Source: Lachnospiraceae bacterium
GTDB lineage: Bacteria > Bacillota > Clostridia > Lachnospirales > Lachnospiraceae
NCBI GenBank assembly: GCA_022791635.1
Contig: JAAVZL010000004.1
Coordinates: 1-64,000 of the forward strand
DNA: 64,000 bases
Reading direction: 5' to 3'
Below, piece after piece: positions 42,437-51,060 of the stretch. The translations under genes and the position numbers were made by a program. The notes under the pieces are model-generated. The model was not told where the DNA came from and searched no databases. It saw only the letters and a program-made list of their open reading frames with translations. The stretch's first letter is position 1; each line of letters begins with the position of its first letter.

Positions 42437-43072
42437 CTAATAGCCTATCTGCTTCAATATCTTGTCTACTGTACCGGCCAAAGCTATGCTGAATTCCTCC
42501 GTAACATAAGGCTCCTCCTCATTTCTCACACAGCGTCCGAACTGTTCCACCTCCAGGCAGTAGTTATTCGGAACCTCCACCTTTCGCAGCTCATCCGCGC
42601 CATCAAAGGTGCGGAGGCGGTAGGTCAGCGTTCCCGGAGCGTTAAACCCAAAATCTACGGAGCAGACGGATCCCTTTGAGCCATGTATCTGAAACCGATC
42701 CAGGGAAGCGTTCTTCTCTGTTTCCAGAACCATGCCGCAGTCAAAATGAGCCCGCATTTTGCCGCCGTATTCCATAACAGCCGTAGTAAAGGTATCAATC
42801 CCTTCCTTAGACAAGACGGCCGCCGCCTGAATCTGTTCCGGAGCCATGCCCAGCATGCACTGGAGAAAGCTTAAGGAATATACGCCGATATCATAGGTGC
42901 TTCCGCCAAAGGTCTCTTTCCTCATACGGATATTGCTGTGATCATAATCCGAGGTAATCAGGGCGGCCTCCGCATAACGGGTATCGCCGATGACGCCGAA
43001 AGAATTCCGGCGGGCGCGGAAGGGTGCTTGACGCTGTAAGTATGGGAGAAGAAAAGTTGCGGCTATTTTCAC
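42437..43072 (-). pseudogene. Gfo/Idh/MocA-family oxidoreductase, 5' truncated
   Basis: Only the C-terminal alpha/beta domain remains (RYAEAALITSDYDHSNIRMR, FGGSTYDIGVYSLSF, FDCGMVLETEKNASLDRFQ, HGSKGSV). The NAD-binding Rossmann half and the catalytic EKP motif are absent. The first 25 residues (ATFLLPYLQRQAPFRARR) do not look like the family, and no start with a good ribosome binding site is visible. The padR promoter sits just beyond the broken end. A non-functional remnant is most likely. Confidence 0.8.
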
Positions 43073-43097
43073 GCCAGTATTTTTAAAATATTAGTAC

Positions 43098-43126
43098 TTG
43101 ACAATACATAGTAGTAGGCGTAATAT
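43098..43126 (+). promoter_or_regulatory. Promoter of the padR operon
   Basis: TTGACA at 43098-43103, 17-bp spacer, TAATAT at 43121-43126. The leader is about 75 nt and ends with the conserved tail of the dispersed element. Confidence 0.75.
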
Positions 43127-43185
43127 AATAGCATAAACAAAAGCAGACATATCTTGATCTTCTAAATAAACGGGCACTGTAAAAG

Positions 43186-43207
43186 GTATGCGGAACTGGA
43201 ATGGAGA
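43186..43207 (+). repeat. 3' tail of the dispersed leader element before padR
   Basis: GGTATGCGGAACTGGAATGG and the following AG match the end of the element and supply the padR ribosome binding site (GGAG, then ATG 43212). The 5' stem partner is not clearly kept. Confidence 0.6.
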
Positions 43208-43211
43208 ACAC

Positions 43212-43535
43212 ATGAATCCACAATTTAAAAAAGGGGTATTGGAGCTGATTGTTCTGGAATCCGTGCGGAAGAAAGACATGTACGGCTACGAGCTGGTGGA
43301 GGAGGTTTCCCGGGTGATTGACGTAAACGAGGGAACTATCTATCCGCTGTTAAAGAGGCTCACCAACGAACATTATTTTGAAACCTATCTGCGGGAATCC
43401 TCCGAGGGTCCGCCGCGGAAATATTACCATCTCACCGCAGCCGGAATCCTGTACCGGGACTCCCTGGAGGCAGAGTGGGATGAATTTCAGATGAGGGTCA
43501 GCCGATTTTTGAAGGAGGGAAAGGGACATGAATAA
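43212..43535 (+). CDS. PadR-family transcriptional regulator
   Basis: Protein of 107 residues: winged HTH (FKKGVLELIVLESVRKKDMY, GYELVEEVSRVIDVNEGTIY, PLLKRL) with the usual PRKYYHLTAAG wing and a C-terminal dimerisation helix. PadR proteins repress their own operon and respond to small hydrophobic molecules or membrane stress. The stop overlaps the next gene's start by eight bases, the common PadR-DUF1700 pairing. ATG 43212 is preferred over 43188, which lies in the repeat tail. Confidence 0.92.
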   Translation: MNPQFKKGVLELIVLESVRKKDMYGYELVEEVSRVIDVNEGTIYPLLKRLTNEHYFETYLRESSEGPPRKYYHLTAAGILYRDSLEAEWDEFQMRVSRFLKEGKGHE

Positions 43536-44397
43536 AGAGACATTTTTGGAAGAGCTGCGCGGATACCTCCGGATACTGGAGGACCAGGAGCAGGAGGACA
43601 TATTGGCAGAGTATGCCCAGCACATAGACATGAAGCTTCAAAAGGGCTTAAGTGAGGAGGAAGCAATTCGGGACTTCGGCCCCATGCGGGAGCTGGCGGC
43701 GGAGATACTGGAGGCATACCATGTAAAGCCGGAATTTGACAAAAAGCCCTCTGCAGGGAAAGTAGATTGGAAAGGCACCGGCATGGCAGACACGGGCAAA
43801 TGGTTTCGCAAAGCCAAAAGTATTTTGAAATCTAAAACAATGGCTGTCATTGAGGGAATTAGAAGGGGATATCACTGGATCGGCAAAAAGTGCCTCAGTC
43901 TGGCAGCCTTTCTGTGGAAGCCTTTTTCCAGGCCCAGAACAAAGGCGAAAAACACGATAGAAGGAGATTTACATAATGTGGAAACCGTGAAGATCGAACA
44001 AAGGACAAAGAAAAGCTTCTTTACCGCCCTCTTGAAGGGCATTGCAACCGTATGGAATTGGCTTTGGGCCTTCTGTATCTGGTGGATACGCCTGTTCTGG
44101 AATTTGCTCTGGCTGTTTATGACTCTGTTTTTCGGAGGCATGGCGTTGATAACACTGGCAGGCGTGGGAACCATACTGGTTCTTCTGCCCCAGGGCTATC
44201 CCATGGTAGGAATGCTCCTTATCTGCCTGGGTGCAATGCTGTGCCTGGGTACCTTGTCCTGCGGCTCCTACAGCCTGATTCTCCACAGGAAAAAAGAGAT
44301 GTCCGAAGGGGAAACAGAGGGCGCTTTCGGGGATGTTGCGGAGCATGAATTGGATAACGGAACGGAAACGGAGGAAAACTATGAAAAGGATGTATAA
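43528..44397 (+). CDS. DUF1700/HAAS-domain membrane protein
   Basis: Protein of 289 residues. The N-terminal HAAS-type helical domain (NKETFLEELRGYLRILEDQE, EYAQHIDMKLQKGLSEEEAI) is followed by a basic linker and C-terminal membrane segments (about 175-260). The domain often pairs with PadR and is thought to receive its signal. It overlaps padR and is followed, with overlap, by the small exported protein. Its exact role is unknown. Confidence 0.82.
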   Translation: MNKETFLEELRGYLRILEDQEQEDILAEYAQHIDMKLQKGLSEEEAIRDFGPMRELAAEILEAYHVKPEFDKKPSAGKVDWKGTGMADTGKWFRKAKSILKSKTMAVIEGIRRGYHWIGKKCLSLAAFLWKPFSRPRTKAKNTIEGDLHNVETVKIEQRTKKSFFTALLKGIATVWNWLWAFCIWWIRLFWNLLWLFMTLFFGGMALITLAGVGTILVLLPQGYPMVGMLLICLGAMLCLGTLSCGSYSLILHRKKEMSEGETEGAFGDVAEHELDNGTETEENYEKDV

Positions 44398-44890
44398 AAT
44401 ATTACTTGCCGTTTTCTGCACAGGCGTTCTGCTGACGGGAATCGGCGTGGGAGCTCTGGTGACGGAATTTTCCGCACTGGCCTACGGGGGAAAGGAAATC
44501 CTGGGCGGGACTGACATGCGCACGGAGAATCTGGACGTGGAATTTGAACCGGATGAGGAGAAGCTCTTTATCGGAGGGTGGTATCGCTGGGATCAGGACG
44601 CGATTCTGACAGATGTAGGAATCCCGGAAAATACGGTCCGCTTTCAGGTAACCTACAACAGCAGCCGTGTATTTCCCGGCGCTTACTGGGATGAAGAATG
44701 CAGGGAAATCGATTTTTTGTGGAACTGGATTGATGAGGAAGACGATATGGAATTGATGATGGAAGCCAAGGATCTGTTCCTTAAGAATCTGAAAGCCGGC
44801 CGGATCATATCCTTTGATACCCTGGGGATTGAGAAAGTCACCGTGACCGTCAATCCGGCCAACGAGGATGATGTGCGCCTTGTCTGGTAG
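44381..44890 (+). CDS. Membrane-anchored small protein of the PadR operon
   Basis: Protein of 169 residues starting MKRMYKILLAVFCTGVLLTGIGVGAL, an uncleaved-type N-terminal membrane anchor. An acidic outer domain follows with GGTDMRTENLDVEFEPDEE and a repeated beta pattern. It could be a DUF4097-like putative adhesin fragment, but I do not firmly recognise it. ATG 44381 follows GGAGG and overlaps the DUF1700 gene by 17 bases, so it belongs to the same operon. Confidence 0.7.
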   Translation: MKRMYKILLAVFCTGVLLTGIGVGALVTEFSALAYGGKEILGGTDMRTENLDVEFEPDEEKLFIGGWYRWDQDAILTDVGIPENTVRFQVTYNSSRVFPGAYWDEECREIDFLWNWIDEEDDMELMMEAKDLFLKNLKAGRIISFDTLGIEKVTVTVNPANEDDVRLVW

Positions 44891-44911
44891 GGTCGGTGAA
44901 GAGGCTTCCAT

Positions 44912-44972
44912 TGTAAGAAATCTGTAAGAAATACCACGATCCTTTTGTAAGAAATATTTCCTACCATATATT
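44912..44972 (+). promoter_or_regulatory. Direct TGTAAGAAA repeats and -10 box before the two-component genes
   Basis: Perfect TGTAAGAAA at 44912-44920, 44923-44931 and 44946-44954, with start-to-start spacing of 11 and 23 bp (one and two DNA turns). The last copy covers the -35 position of TATATT at 44967-44972. This is the typical layout for an OmpR/PhoB-family activator, probably the adjacent response regulator acting on its own promoter. Confidence 0.72.
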
Positions 44973-45037
44973 CAGGCTTGAAGAATGCGGATACCGAAAA
45001 TAAGGCGGCAGCCGCAGACATAAGGAGGAGAACGACA

Positions 45038-45748
45038 ATGAACGAATGCGTGCTGGTGGTGGATGACGACCGGGAGATTGTAAAGGCCATCGGACTTCTG
45101 CTGGAAAAGGAGGGCTACCAGGTGCTGAAAGCCTATGACGGCATGGAGGCTCTTAAGCTTGTGGCGGAGCATCCGGTGAGGCTTATCATTATGGATGTGA
45201 TGATGCCGAAGCTGGACGGCCTGTCTGCAGTTATGAAGATCCGGGAACGGAAGAATCTTCCCATCATTGTCCTGAGCGCCAAGAGCGAGGACACCGACAA
45301 GGTTCTGGGGCTTTCCATGGGAGCAGATGACTATGTGTCAAAGCCTTTCAACCCCCAGGAACTGGCGGCCCGGGTGAAAAGCCATCTCAGACGTTACACT
45401 TCTCTGGGCGACATACACGCGCAGCAGCAGGCAGACGTGATACACAACGGACGTCTCTCTTACCGGATGGAGGAGCGCACCCTCTATGCGGACGGGGAGC
45501 CGGTGAAGCTCACCGCTACGGAGACGAAGATTGTGGATCTGCTGATGCGGAACCGGGGCCGGATCTTTCCGGCGGAGGAAATCTACCGGAGGGTCTGGGA
45601 GGAGGATGCCTTTGCCCCGGAAAATACGGTGATGGTGCACATCCGGCGCATTCGGGAAAAGATCGAACTCAATCCTAAGGAGCCAGAATATTTAAAGGTG
45701 GTGTGGGGAATTGGATACAAAATGGAGAAAATTGAGAATTATTGTTAG
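45038..45748 (+). CDS. OmpR-family response regulator (VanR-like)
   Basis: Protein of 236 residues. The receiver has the acidic pair VVDDDRE, phospho-Asp in IIMDVMMPKLDG (about residue 52), Ser in VLSAKSED and Lys in VSKPFNPQEL. The winged-helix DNA-binding domain (about 130-230) has RGRIFPAEEIYRRVWEEDAF. ATG 45038 follows AAGGAGG; the longer frame at 44978 crosses the promoter. It is paired with the overlapping sensor gene. The targets probably include its own promoter through the TGTAAGAAA repeats. Confidence 0.92.
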   Translation: MNECVLVVDDDREIVKAIGLLLEKEGYQVLKAYDGMEALKLVAEHPVRLIIMDVMMPKLDGLSAVMKIRERKNLPIIVLSAKSEDTDKVLGLSMGADDYVSKPFNPQELAARVKSHLRRYTSLGDIHAQQQADVIHNGRLSYRMEERTLYADGEPVKLTATETKIVDLLMRNRGRIFPAEEIYRRVWEEDAFAPENTVMVHIRRIREKIELNPKEPEYLKVVWGIGYKMEKIENYC

Positions 45749-48164
45749 TTTTACGGCATTCTTTTTGGGAATGACCCTGTTACTTGGAAACTTTCTGGCC
45801 ATGCTCAGTCTCATTGGAAGCAGCCCGGAGAGTCTCAGAAGCCGCATAGGAACCGATTACCAGGAGCAGTCAGATTTCCGCTATTATATTTCCAGTCGAT
45901 TGGAGGAGCTTCTTGCGGTGGCCACCGGCGGAAAGGGCTGGGATCATTATGGGGTGGCCTACAGCGATGGCGTGACCTATTTTTATCAAGATTATTACGA
46001 TGGATATAACAATGGATGGACAGCCTATCCCTGGTCGGAAGCAACGGTGGTTCAGGAGGCGGAGCAGGTATATGGCGACGAGATTGCCGATGAGGCTGTG
46101 GGGGGTGCCTGGGCCGAGCCGCAGAGAGAGTACGGCATGTCGGAGGATGACTGGGATGAGATACAAAGAGAGTATGGTATAGCGGACGATACCCTGGATG
46201 CCATACGCAGGGAGTACGGCATAGCGGAAGACAGAAAGCCCGAGGATCAGAAAGAAGCCCTGGAAGCTTACATGAAAGAATATGCCAGGGATAAGAATCT
46301 GCGCTATGCGGTCCTTTACCAGGGAACGCTTCTTTATACCAATATGGAGCAGCTTGAGTCAAAGATCGGTCAGGAATTGAACAATCCCGATTTCCAGGGA
46401 TATCTTCCCGGGGAAGAGGAGTACAATTTCTGTCTCTGGTACAATGAGAAAGGGGACGGAAAGGTACGCATCAGCAAGGACGGACGGGACTTGGATGTCT
46501 ACGGGGACGGTGTGTACACGGAGGACAGCCTCTGGTATGTGCCCGGCTATACGAATTTTAATGTGGACGAATCTGCCGGGGATGCCGTGATCTTTATAGC
46601 GGCGGCAAAGCATCCGAAGCTTTACATTGCCGGCAATTATTCCGAGTACGGAGCCGTGACGAACTGGGGAGGGCTTTATCAGATGCAGAGGCGCCAGGAG
46701 ATCCGCTATGAGAGATATCAGGCGTTCAAATGGAAATTTGGCATTGCCCTCTTTTTGCTGATCCTGGCCGTGGCATTGCGGAAAGATAAGCGGCGTGGGG
46801 ATAAGGCCATAGGCAGCTTCCTGGGGCATATCTGGCTGGAACCAAAGATTCTTTTGTTTGTGGGAATTCCGCTGGCATTTTTGGTTACGAGTGGAAGAGA
46901 GACGCTCCGGGAATTGATCTGGATCTATGAGGACGGCTGTTACATGGGCCTGGAGGAATTGGGCTATTATTTTAGCAGGCTTATGGACAGCGGAGTATTT
47001 TTGACGGCGGCATTCTGGATGGCTTATCTGGGAGTACTGGATCTGAAGGCCAATAAGGGAAATCGGAAATCCCTTCTGGGACCGGTGGTTAGAAGCATGC
47101 AGGTAAGAGAGCTTAAGCTTCCCGTGCAGAAGCGCATGGTGGAGCGGTATAACCAGGTATTCGTCTTTGCGGTTCTCTTTGTGGTATTTTTTACCTGCCT
47201 TGTTCTCCTTTGCTGCTCTCATTTTTATTGGGATACGTCGAGATTGGTGCTGCTGATATTTACGGTGCTTTGGGGGATATGCTTCCTTGTGGCCGGAATC
47301 TGGCATTTGCGCAGGAATAAGGAGCTGGCACAGGATCTGGGGGCCTTGTCGGAGCAGATTGCAGCGATTCGAGAAGGAAATTTAACCGAGCGTCTTACTC
47401 TGCCGGAGGATGCGGATCTGAAAACGGCGGCGGAGAACCTGAACGAGATTCAGCAGGGTATGGAGACGGCCCTTCGGGAGCAGACCAAGAGTGAGCGGAT
47501 GAAGGTAGAGCTGGTGGCTAATGTGTCCCATGACATTAAGACGCCTCTTACCTCCATTGTGAGCTATGTGGAGCTTCTTAAGCAGGAGGAGGATCTGCCG
47601 GAGCATGTGAAGGAGTATGTGCAGATCTTAGGGGAAAAGTCGGAGCGGCTGAAAACCATGGTGCAGGATGTGTTTGAGGTGAGCAAGGCGGCCTCCCATC
47701 AGCTGCCGGTGAATTTGGAACGGCTTGACTTGGGAAAGCTTCTGCGGCAGACTCTGGCGGATATGAATGTGCAGATTTTGGAGAGTGGGCTGGCTATGCG
47801 GACGACGATTCCGGAGGAGCCGGTGATGATTGTAGCGGACGGACAGAGGCTTTACCGGGTATTCCAGAATTTGATTCAGAATGCGCTTAAGTATTCCTTA
47901 AGCGGGTCGCGGATTTTCCTTACCTTGACGGATGACGGGAGCGTGGCTGTGGCGAATATTAAGAACACCTCCGGGGTGGAGCTTGATGGCAGCACGGACT
48001 TTACGGAAAGGTTTGTAAGAGGAGATGAAAGCCGGACGGACGGCGGCAGCGGGCTGGGACTTTCCATTGCCAGGAGCTTTACGGAGGCCTGTGGGGGGAG
48101 CTTTCAGGTGGAAGTGAATGCGGATCTCTTTACGGTAACGGTAGAGTTCCCTAAGGCTTCCTAG
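45711..48164 (+). CDS. Membrane sensor histidine kinase with large outer domain
   Basis: Protein of 817 residues if TTG 45711 is used; TTG 45732, behind a TGGAG, is an alternative, and both overlap the regulator gene. One N-terminal membrane segment, an outer region of about 310 residues with an unusual run of similar REYGMSEDDWDEIQ-type units (about 140-170), then several membrane segments (about 345-530), a HAMP-like linker, HisKA with VANVSHDIKTPLTS (H607) and an HATPase with SGLGLSIARSFTEACGG. VanS-like in its kinase core, but the sensor part is not a known ligand domain to me. Confidence 0.87.
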   Translation: MDTKWRKLRIIVSFTAFFLGMTLLLGNFLAMLSLIGSSPESLRSRIGTDYQEQSDFRYYISSRLEELLAVATGGKGWDHYGVAYSDGVTYFYQDYYDGYNNGWTAYPWSEATVVQEAEQVYGDEIADEAVGGAWAEPQREYGMSEDDWDEIQREYGIADDTLDAIRREYGIAEDRKPEDQKEALEAYMKEYARDKNLRYAVLYQGTLLYTNMEQLESKIGQELNNPDFQGYLPGEEEYNFCLWYNEKGDGKVRISKDGRDLDVYGDGVYTEDSLWYVPGYTNFNVDESAGDAVIFIAAAKHPKLYIAGNYSEYGAVTNWGGLYQMQRRQEIRYERYQAFKWKFGIALFLLILAVALRKDKRRGDKAIGSFLGHIWLEPKILLFVGIPLAFLVTSGRETLRELIWIYEDGCYMGLEELGYYFSRLMDSGVFLTAAFWMAYLGVLDLKANKGNRKSLLGPVVRSMQVRELKLPVQKRMVERYNQVFVFAVLFVVFFTCLVLLCCSHFYWDTSRLVLLIFTVLWGICFLVAGIWHLRRNKELAQDLGALSEQIAAIREGNLTERLTLPEDADLKTAAENLNEIQQGMETALREQTKSERMKVELVANVSHDIKTPLTSIVSYVELLKQEEDLPEHVKEYVQILGEKSERLKTMVQDVFEVSKAASHQLPVNLERLDLGKLLRQTLADMNVQILESGLAMRTTIPEEPVMIVADGQRLYRVFQNLIQNALKYSLSGSRIFLTLTDDGSVAVANIKNTSGVELDGSTDFTERFVRGDESRTDGGSGLGLSIARSFTEACGGSFQVEVNADLFTVTVEFPKAS

Positions 48165-48207
48165 ACCATTTTCCGACTTTTGCATAAAATACAAGAAAGA
48201 AGAGTTA

Positions 48208-48241
48208 AAGGGGCTGTCTTATTTTGCGACAGCCCCTCTTG
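48208..48241 (+). terminator. Terminator after the sensor kinase
   Basis: AAGGGGCTGTC pairs with GACAGCCCCTCTT across a short A/T-rich loop. It ends 15 bp before the dipeptidase start. Confidence 0.75.
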
Positions 48242-48255
48242 GAAGGCAGTAAAAA

Positions 48256-49296
48256 ATGGAAGAAGTTTTGTTGGAATGGGCAAAGGCCATACATAAGGAG
48301 AACCCGGTGGTGGATGCGCATTTGGATTTGGCGGTGGAGGTTTATGCCAGGAGGTGCGCCGGGGAGCGGGATGTGGTAAAGCGGCGGTACCTGAAGCATT
48401 TTTGGGAGGCCGGTTTGAATGTGTGCGTGTCTTCGGTGTTTGTGTCTACGAGGGACCTGCCGGAGCGGGGGCTTCACGTGGCCCTGGCGCAGATTGCGGC
48501 TCTTCGGGAGGATTTGGAGTCTGTAAGAGATGAGATCTGCGTTGTGACAAATCGGTGGGAATTGGAAAAAGCCTTGGAGGAAGGGAGAATCGGAATTCTT
48601 TTGTCTCTGGAAGGGCTGGATCCCATTGGGACGGATTTTTATTTGCTTCGGACTTTTTACGATCTGGGAGTCAGAGGAGCCGGGCTTACCTGGAGCCGCC
48701 CCAATGCATTTGGCCGGGGATGCTGCAAGGCCGGGGAGATGAGGGAGATTTCCGGAGGACTTACAGAGCTTGGCCGGGAGGCTGTATCTAAGATGGAAGA
48801 GCTTGGGATGTATGTGGATGTGAGCCACTTGAATAATGACGGTTTCGAAGATGTGGCGGCATGTGCCAAGAAGCCCTTTGCTGCCAGCCATTCGAACGCC
48901 TGGGAGGTCCATGAGAATTATCGGAATCTGAGGGATGATCAGATTAAGGCCCTGGCCTTACGCGGGGGTGTGATCGGAGTGAATGCCTGCGGCACCATTG
49001 CCGGGGCGAGCCCAAAGAACCAAAAAGGCGCCCTTACGTGTCTGTGTCGTCATGTGGAACATCTGGTTTCCGTGGGCGGGGAAGATCATGTAGGCTTTGG
49101 CTTTGATCTGTGCAACGGACTTTCGGCCGCGATGCAAAGACTCGGTTTCCCGGCAGAGGAGGACGATCTTTTGCCCCATCACGGAGAGATGCAGCAATTG
49201 AGCGCGGCTTTGCTGGGGCGCGGAATGAGGGAGGATACCCTTGTAAAGGTGATAGGGGGCAATTTTTTACGGTATTTTCGAACTATGCTTTTGTAA
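48256..49296 (+). CDS. Membrane dipeptidase, peptidase M19 family
   Basis: Protein of 346 residues with the renal-dipeptidase-type metal motifs: DAHLDLAVE (HxD, about residue 20), GILLSLEGLD with the bridging Glu, VDVSHLNNDGF, AASHSNA and GFGFDLCNG. It hydrolyses dipeptides, possibly of cell-wall or D-amino-acid type. It starts right after the terminator, so its promoter is unclear; GGAAGGCAG serves as ribosome binding site. Convergent with the peptidase C26 gene. Confidence 0.88.
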   Translation: MEEVLLEWAKAIHKENPVVDAHLDLAVEVYARRCAGERDVVKRRYLKHFWEAGLNVCVSSVFVSTRDLPERGLHVALAQIAALREDLESVRDEICVVTNRWELEKALEEGRIGILLSLEGLDPIGTDFYLLRTFYDLGVRGAGLTWSRPNAFGRGCCKAGEMREISGGLTELGREAVSKMEELGMYVDVSHLNNDGFEDVAACAKKPFAASHSNAWEVHENYRNLRDDQIKALALRGGVIGVNACGTIAGASPKNQKGALTCLCRHVEHLVSVGGEDHVGFGFDLCNGLSAAMQRLGFPAEEDDLLPHHGEMQQLSAALLGRGMREDTLVKVIGGNFLRYFRTMLL

Positions 49297-49315
49297 GGGC
49301 TCCCCTTTTGGATGC

Positions 49316-50089
49316 TTATAAAAGAGAAAGGTAATAGCGCAATAGAGCGGCTCCGTCGTCCATACGGATATCTGAAAAATCAAAGCACATTCGTTCCGGA
49401 TGCCACTGGACGCCGATGACGGGCAGGCGCTCATGATACATGGCTTCAATGACAAAGTCCTGGCTGTACTGCGCCACCAAAAGCCCGTCTCCCACAGTTC
49501 CCACGGCCTGATGGTGGGCGCTGTTGGTTACGGGCGCGCTTCCGTAGAGACGTTCGGGAAAGGTCCCTCCTGCTGCCTTTGTGGGATGGATCTTATCTCC
49601 GTTTTGACGGACTGCGGGCATCCCGTGGGGCAGACTTTGGCAGAGCGGGGGAGCTTGGTCCGGCGCTTTATAAGCATGGATAAGCTGGGAGTGTTCCGGC
49701 AGATCCTGAAGGATGGTGCCACCGAAATGGACATTTATGATCTGCAGCCCCTTGCAGATTCCGAGAACGGGCTTTTCCGCTTCCAGGAAGGTCTTAAGGG
49801 TGCGAAGCTGGAGGCAGTCCAGCTGCTGGTCAATGTCCCGGGAGCCCTCATCCTGAGCGCCGAAGAGGACCGGAGCAATATCTCCGCCTCCGGGGAGGAC
49901 AAGCCCGTCATAGTCAAGAGGGCAGTAGGAAAGCTTGGATAAGGAGCGCATCGAAGGAATTTCCTTCCGGGCAGACGTAAGGTTCCCGGACTTCGGAGGA
50001 AGTGTGTCGAAGGAGGCTCCAAGCTTTGCAAAGGCGTGCTGGTAATTGGCAGTGGAATCGGAATATCCGGCAATCAAAAGCTTTTTCAT
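49316..50089 (-). CDS. Class I glutamine amidotransferase-like hydrolase (peptidase C26)
   Basis: Protein of 257 residues. The nucleophile Cys is in LGICKGLQIINVHFGG (about residue 113); the catalytic His and Glu are in GVQWHPERM near the C-terminus; LVLPGGGDIAPVLFG is the usual early motif. It is related to gamma-glutamyl-GABA hydrolase PuuD and other gamma-glutamyl hydrolases. The exact substrate is uncertain. It is a single gene on the minus strand. Confidence 0.88.
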   Translation of the reverse strand: MKKLLIAGYSDSTANYQHAFAKLGASFDTLPPKSGNLTSARKEIPSMRSLSKLSYCPLDYDGLVLPGGGDIAPVLFGAQDEGSRDIDQQLDCLQLRTLKTFLEAEKPVLGICKGLQIINVHFGGTILQDLPEHSQLIHAYKAPDQAPPLCQSLPHGMPAVRQNGDKIHPTKAAGGTFPERLYGSAPVTNSAHHQAVGTVGDGLLVAQYSQDFVIEAMYHERLPVIGVQWHPERMCFDFSDIRMDDGAALLRYYLSLL

Positions 50090-50295
50090 AGACGTATCTC
50101 CTTATAGTTGTGCTTAATAAAATATATGAAAAAAAATGAAGAAAAAGACGAGCCGGGAGCGTTATATTAAATGGATGTGTTCTTTAAAGAAATAAAAAAA
50201 GAAACTTAAGATTTTATGAAGACTCTTGATCTTACGGCTAAATGTGTTACTGTATTATTCAAGTAATACACATAAAGAAGAAAGAATTGCAATTC

Positions 50296-50356
50296 TTCTC
50301 GACAAAGATGTGTCGAGCGGGATATTGCGGAACTGGAATCAGAACTGGAATAGGAG
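50296..50356 (+). repeat. 3' half of the dispersed leader element before the ABC exporter
   Basis: From TTCTCGACAAAGATGTGTCG through GAGCGGGATATTGCGGAACT it matches the 3' half of the 7.5-kb units (TTCTCGATAAGGATGTGTGG and onwards). The tail then repeats (AACTGGAATCAGAACTGGAA) and gives TAGGAGG, the ribosome binding site. CTCGACA/TGTCGAG forms a local stem. Upstream bases 50102-50295 are A/T-rich with a possible hairpin (GTGTTACT with AGTAATACAC near 50245-50272) and no gene. Confidence 0.75.
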
Positions 50357-50364
50357 GACGCTGC

Positions 50365-51060
50365 ATGAGTGCATTGGTAGAGGTAAGGGACATCTGCAAG
50401 GTCTACAATCCCGGGGAAAATGAAGTGCGGGCATTGGATCATGTGAGCCTTACCATCAACAAAGGAGAATTTGTGGCCATCATCGGACAGTCGGGCTCCG
50501 GCAAATCTACCTTGATGAATATGCTGGGCTGCCTGGATGTTCCCACCTCGGGAACATATTATCTGAACGGAAAGGATGTATCAAAGCTCAGTGACGATGA
50601 GCAGTCGGACATCCGGAATCTGGAGATTGGCTTTATCTTTCAGGGCTTTAATCTCATCAGCAATCTGACTGCCATTGAAAATGTGGAGCTTCCGCTGATT
50701 TACCGCGGCGTAGGCAAGCGGGAGCGCTATAAGCTGGCTGTGGATGCGCTGAAAATCGTAGGACTTTCCCACCGGCTGGGTCACAAGCCCAATGAAATGT
50801 CCGGCGGACAGCAGCAGAGAGTAGCCATTGCCAGGGCCATTGCGGCAAAGCCTCCGGTGATCCTGGCCGATGAGCCCACAGGTAATCTGGATTCCGCTTC
50901 CAGCAAGGAGATTTTGCAAATCTTAAAGGAGCTCTATGTGGGAGGCAGAACGGTCATTCTGATTACCCACGACAATGGCATTGCGGCTCAGGCAAAGCGG
51001 GTGATCCGCATTATGGACGGAAAAATCGAATCAGATATGGAAAATGAGGAGAATCAGTGA
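50365..51060 (+). CDS. ABC exporter ATPase, MacB/LolD type
   Basis: Protein of 231 residues with Walker A GQSGSGKS (about 41-48), Q-loop IFQGFNLI, signature MSGGQQQR and Walker [14 protein letters not shown]. Family members energise MacB-type mechanotransmission exporters or lipoprotein release. ATG 50365 follows TAGGAGG from the repeat tail; the longer frame reads through the element. It is the first gene of a three-gene unit. Confidence 0.93.
   Translation: MSALVEVRDICKVYNPGENEVRALDHVSLTINKGEFVAIIGQSGSGKSTLMNMLGCLDVPTSGTYYLNGKDVSKLSDDEQSDIRNLEIGFIFQGFNLISNLTAIENVELPLIYRGVGKRERYKLAVDALKIVGLSHRLGHKPNEMSGGQQQRVAIARAIAAKPPVILADEPTGNLDSASSKEILQILKELYVGGRTVILITHDNGIAAQAKRVIRIMDGKIESDMENEENQ

Noticed and set aside
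46359..47306. Minus-strand 315-residue frame within the sensor kinase gene
   Set aside because: Shadow frame caused by codon composition; no motif and fully inside a recognisable kinase gene.
49400..49942. Plus-strand 180-residue frame opposite the peptidase C26 gene
   Set aside because: Antisense shadow; the minus strand has all catalytic motifs of the family.
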